Origin: Hexactinellida sp. DTS-2022 | Lineage: Eukaryota; Porifera; Hexactinellida | Length of the DNA stretch: 64,000 nucleotides | NCBI GenBank assembly: GCA_028753945.1 | Contig: JAPNXP010000006.1 | Location: 2,604,001 to 2,668,000, forward strand | Direction: 5' to 3' | Notes under the pieces: generated by a model | Database searches by the model: none | Told to the model about the DNA's origin: nothing | Seen by the model: the letters and a program-made list of their open reading frames with translations, nothing else | Shown: piece after piece, positions 1 to 11,402 of the stretch | Layout: each line of letters begins with the position of its first letter | How positions within the stretch are numbered: position 1 is the first letter of the stretch | Position numbers and translations under genes: made by a program

Positions 1-72
1 TTATATAATTTATGTTGATGTAAGAACACTATATGCAGTTACTGACGATGTTCTTATAACCGGCATCCACTG
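1..72. mobile_element. Right end of a TA-flanked MITE, cut by the window edge
   Basis: The stretch ends in an inverted-repeat tip (ATAACCGGCATCCACTG) followed by TA. The same tip closes the complete 141 bp MITE at 48604-48744, so this is the right part of another copy whose left end lies outside the window. The TA target and CAGT-type tip resemble pogo/Tigger-derived MITEs; that class assignment is inference. Confidence 0.6.
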
Positions 73-220
73 TAACAAATAAGAAGAACCGATAATTTTT
101 TATTTCACAACTTGGAATACGTAAAACGGACATCATAAAATCAAACAGTACTCCAGACAATTTCTCGATAATCGAATTGTCCGGCTCAAAACCGGACGCC
201 TGGCAACCCCAACGTGTAAT

Positions 221-400
221 TTTCTGTCTAAAATGTAATCAAAACCGTGACCCAAGATGCACATCTGTAACCCGTGAGACACCCATCCTAAAAAATAGGG
301 CTGTTAGTTAATTAAACAAGAAAAGTTATGAACCAAAATAATATACAAAGCCTTAATTTCAGAACTGGTCCACTACACATTAGTCGACACAGGAATAATT
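221..400 (+). repeat. Degenerate copy of the 34-44 kb repeat family
   Basis: The text matches, with many substitutions, the outer end of the repeat units in the 34.5-44.8 kb cluster: a GTGACCC-AGATGCACATCTG block, the CCCGTGAGACACCCATCCT block, then TTAGTTAATTAAAC. It is followed at about 343-398 by a decayed P palindrome (ACTGGTCCACTAC...TAGTCGACACAGG). It is an old isolated copy. Confidence 0.55.
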
Positions 401-1020
401 AAACAAACATTAGTGATACATGACTAAGTAAATTTACTAATAATTACTAAGTAAGGGAGAGGTATATAATCTATGAATTACGAACTTAGTTAAACAACAA
501 AGATCAAGTTAGACAGTTAGTGAATACAGATGCGAGTATAGCACGAACACAGAAAATATTTTAAAACACGAAGACGAATTTTGTAGTTCAACACGAGACG
601 AACACAATTTATGTCGTGTTGGGTTGCTCAGCTTTATTTGGAAAGCTTTCACTGAAGCAGAACAAAGTGATAATCATTGAATATATAATTTTGGGATATT
701 ATTTACATATCCCAAAAATTAAAATTAAAAATCAACAAGAGGTAACACCGCGCAGCTCTTAATAGAAAACAACATTTTTGTATCACTTTAGTAATTCTTA
801 ATACTAATTTTTACGATAAAAAGTAAGTGGTTGAGTATAATTAATTGGGTATGTCGAGTGGATTGGTTCATAGTGGGCCAGAATGCTAATTTTCGGGAAG
901 TAGGTATAAATATTAACTTTAGCGATATATTATGTATTATTGTACTATAGGTTATTCACCCTTAGGAACCCATTTCTTCAAAGAGATTTATTGTGTGGCC
1001 ACTTTTCTTAAAGTTATAGT

Positions 1021-1123
1021 TTTATAATAAATTTTCATATAATTAATGTATTGTGGTTGTTTAATAGTTAATCAACAAATTTTTATATAATGAATGTATT
1101 GTGGTTGTTTAATCAACAAATTT
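1021..1123. repeat. Short tandem duplication
   Basis: Two adjacent copies of a roughly 45-55 bp AT-rich unit containing AATGTATTGTGGTTGTTTAAT. The second copy is a few bases shorter. The flanks from about 400 to 1190 hold no gene I can recognise. Confidence 0.6.
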
Positions 1124-1190
1124 TTGACAACAATGTTATGTAATAGCGATTCGACTAATAAATTCTGTTCTGCTGTGTTGTCCTGCTGTT

Positions 1191-2312
1191 TTATTCATTA
1201 AAATCGACAGAAATGATTGATTGCGCCACAAAATTTACATTTTTTAATAAAACAGGATCACTTTCACTCAATATACGTAAAAAGACATCTCTAATGTTTG
1301 AATTTAATGAACACTTTCTTGAAAGATACTCTCGATAGTTTCTAATCAACTTATTACAAGCCTCTAAAGCTTCTTCAGAATATTGTTTCATACCATATCC
1401 ATCATTGCAGCTTTGAATGAGTTCCACACTATGTGCTAAGATTTTATGCAGAGAGGGAGTGACATTTACCAACGGAAATTCGACGATAATAAACTCGTAT
1501 GTATATTTACAAATGTTGTCCAGTTTATCTGTGTCAATTGCCTGACCACAATTAAAGACTCGCAGAATAGCTGAAAGATTGAGATGTTTTAGTTTGATTG
1601 GTTCTCTTGATTCTAATGGTATTAAAGTTGATACCCATTCAATAAAATTATTCTTACCAATAAAACATGATGAGCAACATTACCAGTTGATGTTGTTCCT
1701 CAGTACTCGATACCTGATTTATCTTTATCCCAGTTTTTTCTAGTAAGAATTCACGTACAAATTTCATTGAATCCTGGATACGTTTCGATGTGGCGGCCCA
1801 TTTATAAGTTCCAGATTGTAATAGTGGGGTCAAAAATTAAGGTTCCGACCCCAACCTCTGGCTAGTTAAGTTTCATGCCTGATTCTGATACTTCAGGATA
1901 TAACTCGCGATTTAAGCTCCCATGCCGCTCTGGAAAGTTTGGGCAAACTTTTTATAGCGACAAATTCAAAGGGCCTCCGGCAATCATTTGAAAAATTAAT
2001 AGACTCCAACAAACTTACAAATATGTGGTGTAATAACACTCTGTATGAGATGTAAATCCCAATACTATGTTCATCAACAGGAGTTGATATGAATTTTAGA
2101 TCACTAGTGAGCACAATTTGTGATCGATATTCAAAAATGTCATTATATGTAGGGAGAACAAAGTTCTCAGTTTTACAAAGCCGACAAAGCTCATTGTATC
2201 CGTTTACCAATTTGAAGGTGATCAATAAGAAAAACAGACTTGGGTAAAGGCATATGTGACAAAGGTTTGGGGAAGGTACCGGAACGAATGAATATTGGAA
2301 CTTTCTTATCAC
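1191..2312 (-). pseudogene. Decayed transposase, unnamed DNA-transposon family
   Basis: Three pieces of one protein lie in order on the minus strand. The upstream piece (1893-2312) contains LPTYNDIFEYRSQI and a FSNDCRR-type helix. A middle piece near 1740-1810 reads AATSKRIQDSMKFVREFL. The last piece (1191-1472) contains SLHKILAHSVELIQS, a YSEEALEACNKLIRNYREY motif and a C-terminal SESDPVL. The motif SEEAxEAxNKxxRxYREy, followed by a basic stretch and SxSDPVL, is familiar from a widespread but poorly named invertebrate transposase family; I recognise the pattern, not a formal family name. Frame changes and missing sequence separate the pieces, so the copy is dead. A further open stretch at 2328-2552 may be the next upstream part but shows no motif. 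Confidence 0.55.
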
Positions 2313-2559
2313 AAAGCTCGTTTGATATCAGTTGCAATACGTACTAGCTATAGTTTTCTTGTCAGATTCTTCTTTGGTGGCTATAATATCAATCAGGTTT
2401 ATTAGTGAAAAAGACGAGTTCTTAAAGCTTTCAGAGTAAGTTCTGAGAGATGTTTTTTGTTTTCGTGAGACAAATGGATTTTTAGGATGGTACGTGACCT
2501 TCGATATAGAGGGATAATTAACACATAATTCATTATTAGGTAATGAACTCACAATCTCA

Positions 2560-3712
2560 AAAATTATTGAAGTTAGGCATAGAAAATGTATTATCGATGA
2601 ATAGGAAGTAACCTATTCCGGATGGATCAGTACCAGCCAAGTTTACATAACATTCATAGTTTTTGAGTTATGGCACATTTTAGGAAATATACATTTTCCA
2701 TGGGAACCGAGGAATGTGTCAATATTCCATTTATAATTTCGATATATTTTATTCAACTACTTCTGGGTATAACCATGTTCCAGTTTTGAACATTTATAAT
2801 GCGTTTAACTATGTTAAAAGTATGCTAGAAAAACAAGATAATTCGCAACCAAAATTACCATAACGTCATCTAATGATGACATATCACAATTCTGGAGGAT
2901 GCTATGTATACCTGGATACCATATTCCTATATAGTTATAATACACCTTCCAGCTCTATCATTGCTAATTATTGGAATAAAGATCAATTCTCCATTTTTCA
3001 ATGCACTTTAAGTGACCGATGGTTCAAACCAGCACTCAGGCCTTTTATATCGAAGGTCACGGGTGGTAGTATTATCTTGAAGTAAAATTTTCTTCTGAGG
3101 GCTATTTGTTGGCAAAGGGTAAAAAAGCATTGTATGCTTTAATAAATGTCTGTGTGCTGAACGAAGTGTTTCTGTATCCAGAAGAGTAACCGCTTCTTTG
3201 TTGTTTATTTAGTATTGAAAATAAGAAAAATAATATTATTGGAGAAAAAAAAATGCCGTTATAATTGTCAAAGTCCCCTGATATAATTAAAAATTTGGTC
3301 AACTGTGCGCCTTCGTGCGGGGTTGATAATTGATGGAAAACAATGACAATATCAATATAATAATTTTCAATCAATAAAAACATTTACCCAAGCTCACCCA
3401 AAAGTACTTTTTGATGTTTCAATACTGATTTTATAGTGGAAAATGTCATGGAAATATGGAAATAACCCTACTATTTTAAAATTTAAGAAATTCGAGTTCA
3501 TTTCAACTCTAATATTAACATATGCCAATATACTATGTATTCATTTAGTTTCTAAGGTGATAAAGCAATTATAGTAGCAGACAAAATATTTTGAATTTTC
3601 ACTGTCGAAACCACAAATAAGCTTTTTGTTTTCTTTTATATGCATTCCCACGATGACACAGCGTATCAGCATAACTAATACATATTTTATCACCAAAATT
3701 CATAAACCTATG
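2560..3712. other. AT-rich stretch with no recognised gene
   Basis: Only short unconvincing open frames are present (for example 2873-3085 + and 3102-3383 -), with no motif that I know. It ends at the target duplication of the hAT element at 3721. Confidence 0.4.
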
Positions 3713-3720
3713 TTTTAGAC

Positions 3721-5063
3721 CAAAGCTGGGCACTAATCCGTTAATCCGTTAATCGTTAATTAACGGAAATTAAATATTTCGTTAACGATTAACTTTAAGT
3801 TAACGTTGAAATTGTTAACGGACTTAATTAACTTCCGTTACATTTACAAGTCCGTTAACGCAATTATGAATTCTTGATAGTTTCTATTACAATAACCGAA
3901 CAAATGTTTTTGAACAACAGGTATTTTATCCCACACAATATGCTTCTTGTAGCGTATTAACGGCCGTTTAACCTACTTTAGAAGACTTTAAATATCTTGG
4001 TATAGTTATAAACTTCATAAACTTTCGATTTTAAGTAATTTTTTCCAATATCCATGAATACCTGTCCCTGCCACGTGCCACTTGTAGTCAAGTGGTACAA
4101 ATGGGAATGTGACTTGTATTTCAGTAGAAAATAATCGGAATGGTTAGAAGATAAGCATTTATGGTATTCGACCATGTGCAGGGTGTCCAGATCTACTATG
4201 TCAAAAAGAAGGACTTTTTCATATTCAAACATTTTTTGTTTAATAATATTGTTATTGTACTTGTAATATGAGATACAATTATATATTATGAGATATTTTG
4301 GCCATATTAATAGGTTTAGCTAATTTAACAATGTAAATAAGGACAATAAGAAAAAAGGATGCAAAAAATAGAAGGCAATTAGTCTAAAATAAAGGATTGT
4401 CCTTCCAAAAGAAGGACAGCTGGTCACCCTGACCATGTGGTATTCAAATCTTAAATCAGAATTTGTATATTCTAATTCTCTCATAATGATCATAAGTTGT
4501 ATATTTCATTACTTATTATATAGTTAATGAGTTTAACACCTCCATAAAATGCAAATTAATAATGTTTTGGTCAACTTGTCGTTTTATGTAAACATCAATG
4601 TTGAAGCATCTACAAATGCTATTATCGTGCTAGAAGCTTGAATGTATGAATACAAATTATTATTGTTTAAATCCTTTTGACCGTTTAGTGTATTTTTAGA
4701 TTTTCAATAGTGACACTTATGTGAATTTGAATCTTATATCTATATTAGTCAACATCCCTTAACATCCGGATTACTTGGGGTCAGGGAACCCGCGAGTTAA
4801 TTAAACAACTTATTTCCCTTATTATTCGCTGATTATACGATATAAAGGTTGTGCTAGCATATATCTTAGCTTGAATGACCCAACAAAGGAACATTTTATA
4901 GTTAGAGCACTTTTTGAGATGTCTTATAGCAAAAAACTGATTTTGTTGTTGTTTGTATAATATAAATTAACTGTAACGGATTAACGGTTAACGGAGTTAA
5001 CTTTTTGGTTAACGGATTAACGATTAACGAAGTTAACTTTTTGATTAACTGTGCCCACCTTTG
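3721..5063. mobile_element. Non-autonomous hAT element with 8 bp target duplication
   Basis: The inverted termini are CAAAGCTGGGCAC at the left and GTGCCCACCTTTG at the right. They are flanked by a perfect 8 bp direct repeat TTTTAGAC at 3713-3720 and 5064-5071, the target-duplication length of hAT elements. The subterminal regions are rich in GTTAAC-type repeats (cgttaat / ttaacgg) on both sides, as expected of transposase-binding arrays. No transposase is encoded. A separate hAT MITE sits inside at 4179-4431. A diverged fragment of the left half (about 3890-4030) recurs at about 6258-6410. Confidence 0.88.
4179..4431. mobile_element. hAT MITE nested inside the 3721-5063 hAT element
   Basis: The termini CAGGGTGTCCAG and CTGGTCACCCTG form an imperfect inverted repeat and are flanked by a perfect 8 bp duplication ACCATGTG (4171-4178 and 4432-4439). 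Removing the insert and one copy of the repeat rejoins an uninterrupted ATGGTATTCGACCATGTGGTATTC-like target, so this insertion is younger than its host element. It is 253 bp with no coding capacity. Confidence 0.88.
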
Positions 5064-5151
5064 TTTTAGACAATGGAGATAAATAATATTCGCTTTTTAG
5101 CATTATCAAGGAAGTCTAATTTTGAACCCACTTCCTGTTCCTGGCCCACTG

Positions 5152-5180
5152 TGGCATGCATGCATGCATGCAATAGCATG
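5152..5180. repeat. GCAT microsatellite
   Basis: A short run of GCAT repeats (gcatgcatgcatgcatgca) that is self-complementary. It lies between the hAT element and the dispanin gene. Confidence 0.6.
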
Positions 5181-5449
5181 GTTAGATTTATGAATAATTT
5201 TTCTGCTGTCTAAAGAAATAAACCTTATGTAGATAGTGAATAAGGCACCAGCTGTACTGACAAGCTTATAACTTGTTTTAAGTAACTATATTGCCCTTTA
5301 TCAATGAATAAATATATGAAACCTTAATTCTATACGAAGCTCATAAAACAAAGAACTTTTCAAGTTTCAGTGTATGCTTAGTCTCACAACATTTATAGAT
5401 CAGAAATTGATGGCGTTTCACAAATTTAATATAATACAACCCTACTAAA

Positions 5450-5998
5450 ATGAATAACTATCAAAACAATCCCCAAGTCCAATATCCCTCTGATCCAAGT
5501 TCCACACCACCTCCGCCTTATAATCCATCAATCCTACATTATCCAAAGCAAGGAGTGGCCCACCAAACACCCACACCTTATATACATGCTTATCAACCTC
5601 AGAAGTACCAACAACTTAATAATGAAGAGATAGTTAGAGTTGAAACTCCGCAGCCAAATAATGTATCCACAAGAAAGGATAGGATAAAACATGCTACTGA
5701 AATTATGGACTTCGAGCCAGTTATTGTCGGACCCTGCCTTTGGGTATTAATAATAGTCGGGATATTTTGTTGTTGTGTTTTTGGTCTATTTGCACTTATC
5801 TTCGCAATATTAGCTTGTTTCAAAGAGTATTCTGGAAAAATTGCTTCAGCAGTGAGACTAGCAAAGGCTGCTCGACTCCTTGCAATTCTATCAATTGTTC
5901 TGGGAATTGTGATTATTGGTATCAACTTACTTCTGAGATTTGCTGTACCTCAAGACTACTTCAAGTATATATGGGATGGAAGCAACAATAAAAATTAA
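5450..5998 (+). CDS. Dispanin / CD225 (IFITM-like) proline-rich membrane protein
   Basis: The 182-residue product starts with a long Pro/Gln/Tyr-rich cytoplasmic region. It includes a PPPPY motif near residue 22, the classic ligand of WW-domain ubiquitin ligases. A CD225-type domain follows from about residue 88: a first hydrophobic helix (WVLIIVGIFCCCVFGLFALI) with a CCC cluster that is a likely palmitoylation site, a short loop with the KIASAVRLAKAARLL pattern (G/A-x-A-x-x-A-K-A-A), then a second helix (LAILSIVLGIVIIGINLLL). Proline-rich dispanins related to PRRT1 have this layout and sit in plasma or endosomal membranes. Here the frame is one complete exon. The start follows CTAAA, a TATA-like TTTATAGAT lies near 5391, and an AATAAA overlaps the stop. 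It is probably a functioning host gene; the exact dispanin subfamily is uncertain. Confidence 0.82.
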   Translation: MNNYQNNPQVQYPSDPSSTPPPPYNPSILHYPKQGVAHQTPTPYIHAYQPQKYQQLNNEEIVRVETPQPNNVSTRKDRIKHATEIMDFEPVIVGPCLWVLIIVGIFCCCVFGLFALIFAILACFKEYSGKIASAVRLAKAARLLAILSIVLGIVIIGINLLLRFAVPQDYFKYIWDGSNNKN

Positions 5999-6000
5999 AA

Positions 6001-6559
6001 CAATACATGACTGATCTAATTATATATATATTTATCTCAATTATTTCATTTAAACGGTAATTTATTGCGTTATTTATAAATAATTGAGAAAATTATAATT
6101 AAAGATCTCTAATGATTATTATTCGACTCCGCTTATTTGGGACAATGTTACGGTCCCGAGGTCTCCTAATTAATTTATTTCATCTCATTTAGCTCCATCT
6201 TTAAAGTCAATATGTACCGTTAGGTCCATTTGTCCCATTAGGGGCCTAGGGGGTGAGTATACACTAACCAAACAAAAGAATTTGAACAACATGAATTTTT
6301 ATTCGACACAATATGCTTTGCAGCGTATTAACTGCTTTTTAACTACTCTGAAATGACCTTAAATATCTTTGTATAGTTATAAATTTAGTAATATTGTGAT
6401 TTCAAGCGGAGTAGACTGTACCACATTTAAATTTATACTAGCGAGCCCTTCGGGTATTGGTCGCTTCGCGACATTTGTTGGTTCGTGTTAGACGCTAAGC
6501 AACGGAATTAACGGCCGCTTCGAGACCTACCCTCTTCAAAAAACCATTCTCATAAATAA
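6001..6559. repeat. Repeat debris between the dispanin gene and P element A
   Basis: No gene is seen. About 6258-6410 is a diverged match to the left half of the hAT element at 3721 (shared ACACAATATGCTT and TTAAATATCTT.GTATAGTTATAAA). About 6440-6535 carries a CGAGCCCTTCGG...GGTCGCTTCGCGAC segment, then TTAACGGCCGCTTCG, which recurs at about 61690-61770. Confidence 0.5.
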
Positions 6560-6566
6560 GTTAAAC

Positions 6567-9289
6567 CATAGCCTACTTTATATAAGGCCTACTATCTCAT
6601 GTACCATGGATGAAGTAGTGTACGATGAGAAAGTGATAAACAAAGTTCAATGTTTTCAACTTCATTTACAAATTAATCTGTTATACTAAATAATTCTAGT
6701 AAATTAATAGATTTTCTCTATTGAGTCTTTATTGCTTACTTAACAACAATGATAAGAAACAAAAATAATAATGTGGGTTCAAATAACAATATTAATAAGA
6801 ATAATAATAATAGAAGAGTAGCCTTCTGGTGTATTTCATTAATGTGAGAACTTCTTCAGTTTTCGCTCTTGATACCTTAAAATGAACAGCGGAGTTATAA
6901 TTATTAACCTTGTTAGCTAGTAAACAGTTGCCCAAGTGAAAATAATTTTTTTAGGATAGTCAAATAGAGACACCACAAGAAATGCAACTAGATTTAGCAA
7001 TCTCATCAGTCTCTTCTAAGAATATCAAGGTTACTTCCACAGTAATTTTTCTGGATGATCCTTGCATCAATATCGCAAACAAGTTTTCCTTGCTTTCAAT
7101 TGCAATTAACGTCTTCCATAACGTTACTAGATGGATACTTAGGCCACCACGGTCAGTTAATTGTAAAGCCTGAACTCGGGTTGTGAATCTTCATCAAAGA
7201 TAAAGTCTTTGTCAATGGTCAAAATATCAATGTAAACATGACATGGCTGAGTTTAAAAATATATTTATGTACTGCATAACCAGCAATAAAAGCTAATGAC
7301 TGAAGAGTCTGTAAACTATATTCAATGGAAGTTAGATCATCAATTTCATCCCAGACTAGTTGGACATCGATTTCATCGCCATTATTCGTATCAAGGGATG
7401 TGTATGAATCAATAAATGTCTGAATTGAATATAAGCCACAATCTTGTTGTGAAGCAGAAATCTTTAATATGTTGGATAACTTGAGGCGGCGTTCAGTTTC
7501 AAGGATTTGAAGATACGAGATCGAGAAATGGTAGTTTGAACCTGACATCATACGATATAGGCCAAAGTGATGTTCTAATGGATCTGTCTGTAAAAAGGAT
7601 GTCAAAAGATAGTTAAATCCACAAAATCCAGTTAAATGGTTAGTTATCTGATGCAATCAGTACATGCATGTTTAAAACTGGTAAACGTTTGTTTACTTAA
7701 CTTTCCTACATTTCCTGGCAAGGCCAGCCAAGTCTCTAACAAAATAACAACACAAGCTAAGAATGAAAATCGTTCGTCCTGATATGTTATAGGTCTTGAG
7801 ATATCATCATTCAAACGTTTACCTCTAAGTGGGGAATTTATTTTGAAAAGTTCCAAATTTGAAGAAGCATTTCAACAAAGTATTGTGTATTGTTTCGGTC
7901 TTCTTGGTTACGGAGTTCATTCTGTGACTTCAGAGCTGCAACACTTAATTCGTTGAATACTTTCAAAACAAGTTTCACATTTTGGCGCTCAAATAGCAGA
8001 AGGATAACAAGCTTTGATAGTCAAGCTAGGAGCTAACTTAGCTAAGGATTCTTTCTCTAAATTATAGAGGAGACGCACAACACTAAAAGATGCAGAGTAA
8101 ACTTGAACAGGATACACACAGTAATCCAGTTTAATGTTCTGAAAGTTGGGAAAGTGAAAGGTTTTCGGAATATCTTTCTGATTCAACCAGTTGTTTCGAA
8201 TACTTTTCAAAATGTGCACAAAGTCAAAAGTTACATAGAGTTTTCTTTTATTATCAGATGGCCTCCTCAATATGTTATTTTGCTTTAGAGATATGGTGAG
8301 GATGTTTCTTATGAGGGGAAGAACTAAGTTTCAGAGTAATCTCTGTAAACATCGTTTTAATATGTCGAATATCAGTGATAGAGATAAGTGAGAGAGAAAT
8401 GGACTCCCCATATATATATACGTTCACAGATAAAAAAGATTTTATTTCGAGAGAAACATCTGCACAAATATTATGATTTTCCATCTTAGTCAAAAAATCT
8501 CACACAATTATCTGTTTGAATCCAAACTAACCAGTCAGTTGGGATTGTTATCAAAGCTAACTTATCTCATATTTCTTGTATACAACCAACACGAAACTTC
8601 TCCATTTCTGTATTCTCTGATCTCAAGCTGAGATTAGTTGCTTGATTCAATAAATCTTCCTCTTTGGAGTCGTAAGAGAACCGAGTTCGTTTGATTCTAA
8701 TTGAAGGGGTAGAGGAATAATAAGACGAACAACCAGGAAGGAGATAGGGGACAGCGCAAGGATATAATTTCGGTCTTCCTCGCGGGACCTCATAGGATGT
8801 GCCATCTCCTCTGCGTACCGTGTGAAAATATTGAATATCTTCCTTCGGAAAATGCTTAGCACACACATACACCATTTTGAGGTCAGAAATATCCTCACGA
8901 TGGAGAGCACGTATCCAGGCATGTCGTAACTCAGGTGTCCATCTGGAAGTTTTAAACTGGGACGCGCTCTTCTGGGGTATAATTACCACTACAACCAGGG
9001 GGAGAACAGTTCGGCATTGAGAAAAATTAAATATCTAACTATTAAAAAGAAACAAAGTCAAATATAGTACTAGGAAGTGCTTAAAATATCGGTGGAAGGA
9101 GAATTGTATTAATTAATTATTAAAAATTAACAAAAATCAGTAACAAGTTGATCCAACTATTTTTAAAATATTTCTAACTGTACAGAGATAAATGTAAATA
9201 ACTATGGGTCAATAATAATATCGTACACTACTTCATCCTTGGCGCAAAATATTAGATTTGATGGTAGGCCTTATATAGAGTAGGCTATG
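6567..9289 (-). mobile_element. P-type transposon A, internally deleted
   Basis: The terminal inverted repeats begin CATAGCC and run about 60 bp: left 6567-6626, right about 9222-9289, with shared blocks TATATAAGGCCTAC and GGATGAAGTAGTGTACG. A 7 bp direct repeat GTTAAAC lies at 6560-6566 and 9290-9296, or 8 bp if the ambiguous terminal C is counted in the duplication. P elements make 8 bp duplications. The inside carries a decayed THAP/P-element transposase on the minus strand. The termini match those of element B, so both belong to one family. Confidence 0.85.
7219..8989 (-). pseudogene. Decayed THAP9/P-element transposase (element A)
   Basis: Reading on the minus strand, 8567-8989 gives most of a THAP domain (HAWIRALHREDI, VYVCAKHF, then an AVPYLLPG tail) without its first cysteines. 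After 8275-8493, which keeps the region following the THAP domain, a deletion joins directly to 7989-8270 with FVHILKSIRNNWLN and KESLAKLAPSLT. Then 7644-7856 and 7219-7656 carry LTSFLQTDPLEHHFGLYRMMSG and the C-terminal LQSLAFIAGYAVHKY. These match the P-element transposase core and C-terminal domain in element B. About 250 residues of the catalytic middle that element B keeps are missing here, and at least four frame breaks are present. A C-terminal extension in another frame lies at about 7000-7145. The copy cannot make transposase. Confidence 0.85.
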
Positions 9290-9332
9290 GTTAAACCTGT
9301 GACTAGAGTTTGCAATCCTCGGATGTTTTGTC

Positions 9333-10551
9333 CAATCCCGGATTCGGGTTGACCTGATGATTGCCAGTCAACTCGTACCTATTTCAACTCGTACCATATA
9401 TCAACTCGCCCCAAATATCAACTCGTCCCAGTCAACTCGTACCTAATCAACTCGTCCCAAATACCAACTTTATTTGTACAATGTCAATGGTCAACAGGGG
9501 CTTGACTAGTTAACCAAATTTAGGGGATGGTTAAAAACTTGGATATATATGAGGGGTAAATTAATATCAAGCCATAGTGTTCTATACATATATAATGCAA
9601 TGATCAAGCCTTCTTTTTTATATAATTTTACGTTTACCTCTCAAAATCTTTAGAACAATGAATAATTTGTGGGAAACAACACCATTCGGTTAATCGATGA
9701 AATTTTCTGATACTTGAGATTAAAATGGAGCTTCCCTAATTCACGGAACCGAACGGACAAGTTTTCGAGAAGAAATTTCAAATTTGCATATTTGAAATTT
9801 CTTCTCGAAAGAAGCAACAAATATTTGTTGCTTCTTGAATTTGCACATTTGGCCTTATAAATCACGGAATATTGTATCATGACGGTTTTCAAGCATTTGT
9901 TATGACATTTCACGTCGATGGTAAGACACTATAAGCAATTTAGTTTGGGTTCAGACTCCAGAGGAAAATATATTTATAACTGTCATATTGTTTTGACCGT
10001 GTACCGTTTGTAAAAACGTCGTATACATTAGCTATACTCCCGGAAAACTAAAGGTCATTAAGGATTAAAATTAAACAGATGTGCTCAACTACTCATCTAG
10101 CTAGATATCATAATATATGATAAATATGTTATTGTTTCTCATCATTATATAAAAACGATCTCATTATTTAATATTAATATCAAGTTATTAATTAATCAAA
10201 TTGGGAATAAGTTGATGAACAAGGTTCTTATAGAATAGGTACGCGTAAGAGTTGCCCGAAATAAGAGGCACGAGTTGACCAAAAAATTTGTTACGAGTTG
10301 TCCGAAATAACATGTACGAGTTGACCAAAAAAATTGGTACGAATTGCCCGAAATAAGAGGTACGAGTTGACCAAAAAAATTGGTACGAATTGACCAAAAA
10401 TAAAGACCATTAATGCCTAAAATAGGCACGAGTTGACTAAAAATACTAGGGACAAGTTGACTAAAAAATAGGTACGAGTTGACCAAATAATTATGGACGA
10501 GTTGAAATAGGTACGAGTTGACTGGCTCCCGACCTGATGATCCCGGGATTG
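9333..10551. mobile_element. Element with clustered CAACTCGTACC motifs and inverted ends
   Basis: Both ends share CAATCCCGG, then GACCTGATGAT and CCAGTCAACTCGTACC, in inverted orientation (about 9333-9400 and 10490-10551). The left end has about six copies of CAACTCGtcc/acc and the right end about ten copies of GTACGAGTTG, spaced irregularly. That looks like a subterminal transposase-binding array. The 1.2 kb centre has no gene. No target duplication was found, so the exact borders and class are uncertain. Confidence 0.55.
9763..9836. repeat. Two abutting perfect palindromes
   Basis: A 21 bp stem with a 6-base loop occupies 9763-9810 (stem TTTCGAGAAGAAATTTCAAAT). It is followed at 9809-9836 by a perfect loop-free 28 bp palindrome (AAGAAGCAACAAAT plus its complement). 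They share two bases. They lie inside the 9333-10551 element. Confidence 0.85.
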
Positions 10552-11162
10552 ATTATTTAGAACTATATAATAAGTGAATCTATTTGTAAAATCTTAATTA
10601 TTAGAAATAAATATAATGAATATGTAAAGAATAATAATAGCCTACTATACATAATGCCTAAGAGTAACATGTGGATTTTGGACCAGGGATGCGTTAGCCG
10701 ATATACATGTTAAATTCCAAGTATTATTAATTAAACCAACTATGTAATGCCAGCATTGATTCAAGGTGTAGTAAATATCTTAGACACTGATATTTCAGTT
10801 TACCACCCCCCCTTACTTTATATTAACACTACCATTGAGAATTGATACTTTATTTAACAATACAAATAAGGATAACATATTACACAACAATACTGTATTC
10901 AAATAAATTCACAAAAAGTAATATAAACTCTATATCAGGACGTAGGTTTTTCATTGAACTTCTATATAACATCTTTCCAATATCAGCTTCCCTCTCCAAC
11001 TTGTCTACTTTGTGCTCGTCTACTCTAATATTCTATTATGAAGATAAACATGAATCAAAAAACATAAACAAAGGAACGGCATAATATAAACAAAGAAAAG
11101 TAATAAGAATACATGATGTCAGTGAATTTTTTTTAATTTTCGCTTCTCCGTTGCTCTGGAAA

Positions 11163-11400
11163 TTACCATTGAGTTGTAATTTTTACCATATTAGCTAAAA
11201 AACAATTCCCAACTACAAATATAAGCTTCTGAAGAATATAGAAACCACTTACAGTACAAGATGGAAATTCCTTTCTCCACGATTGGCAATAATCGGCTTC
11301 TAAAATTACATTCAAGGTTAGATTAACTATGATTTTCCTTGATGGACCTTTGACAAACGCCGGCATGAGGTCGCTATCATTTTCAATGCAGATTAGGATC
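11163..11400 (-). pseudogene. C-terminal tail of the P transposase after an in-frame stop
   Basis: This stretch is in the same frame as 11403-12794 beyond its TGA. It reads ICIENDSDLMPAFVKG and PSRKIIVNLTLNVILE. Element A has an aligned segment at about 7000-7145 (IAIESKENLFAILMQGSSRKITVEVTL), so this was coding in the common ancestor. Whether the TGA is a mutation or is removed by splicing cannot be told from the DNA alone. Confidence 0.6.
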
Positions 11401-11402
11401 TT

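Noticed and set aside
10188-10486. Repetitive frame with FWSTRT/FGQLVP pattern
   Set aside because: It is a translation of the CAACTCGTACC motif array; all frames look repetitive and none has a coding signature.
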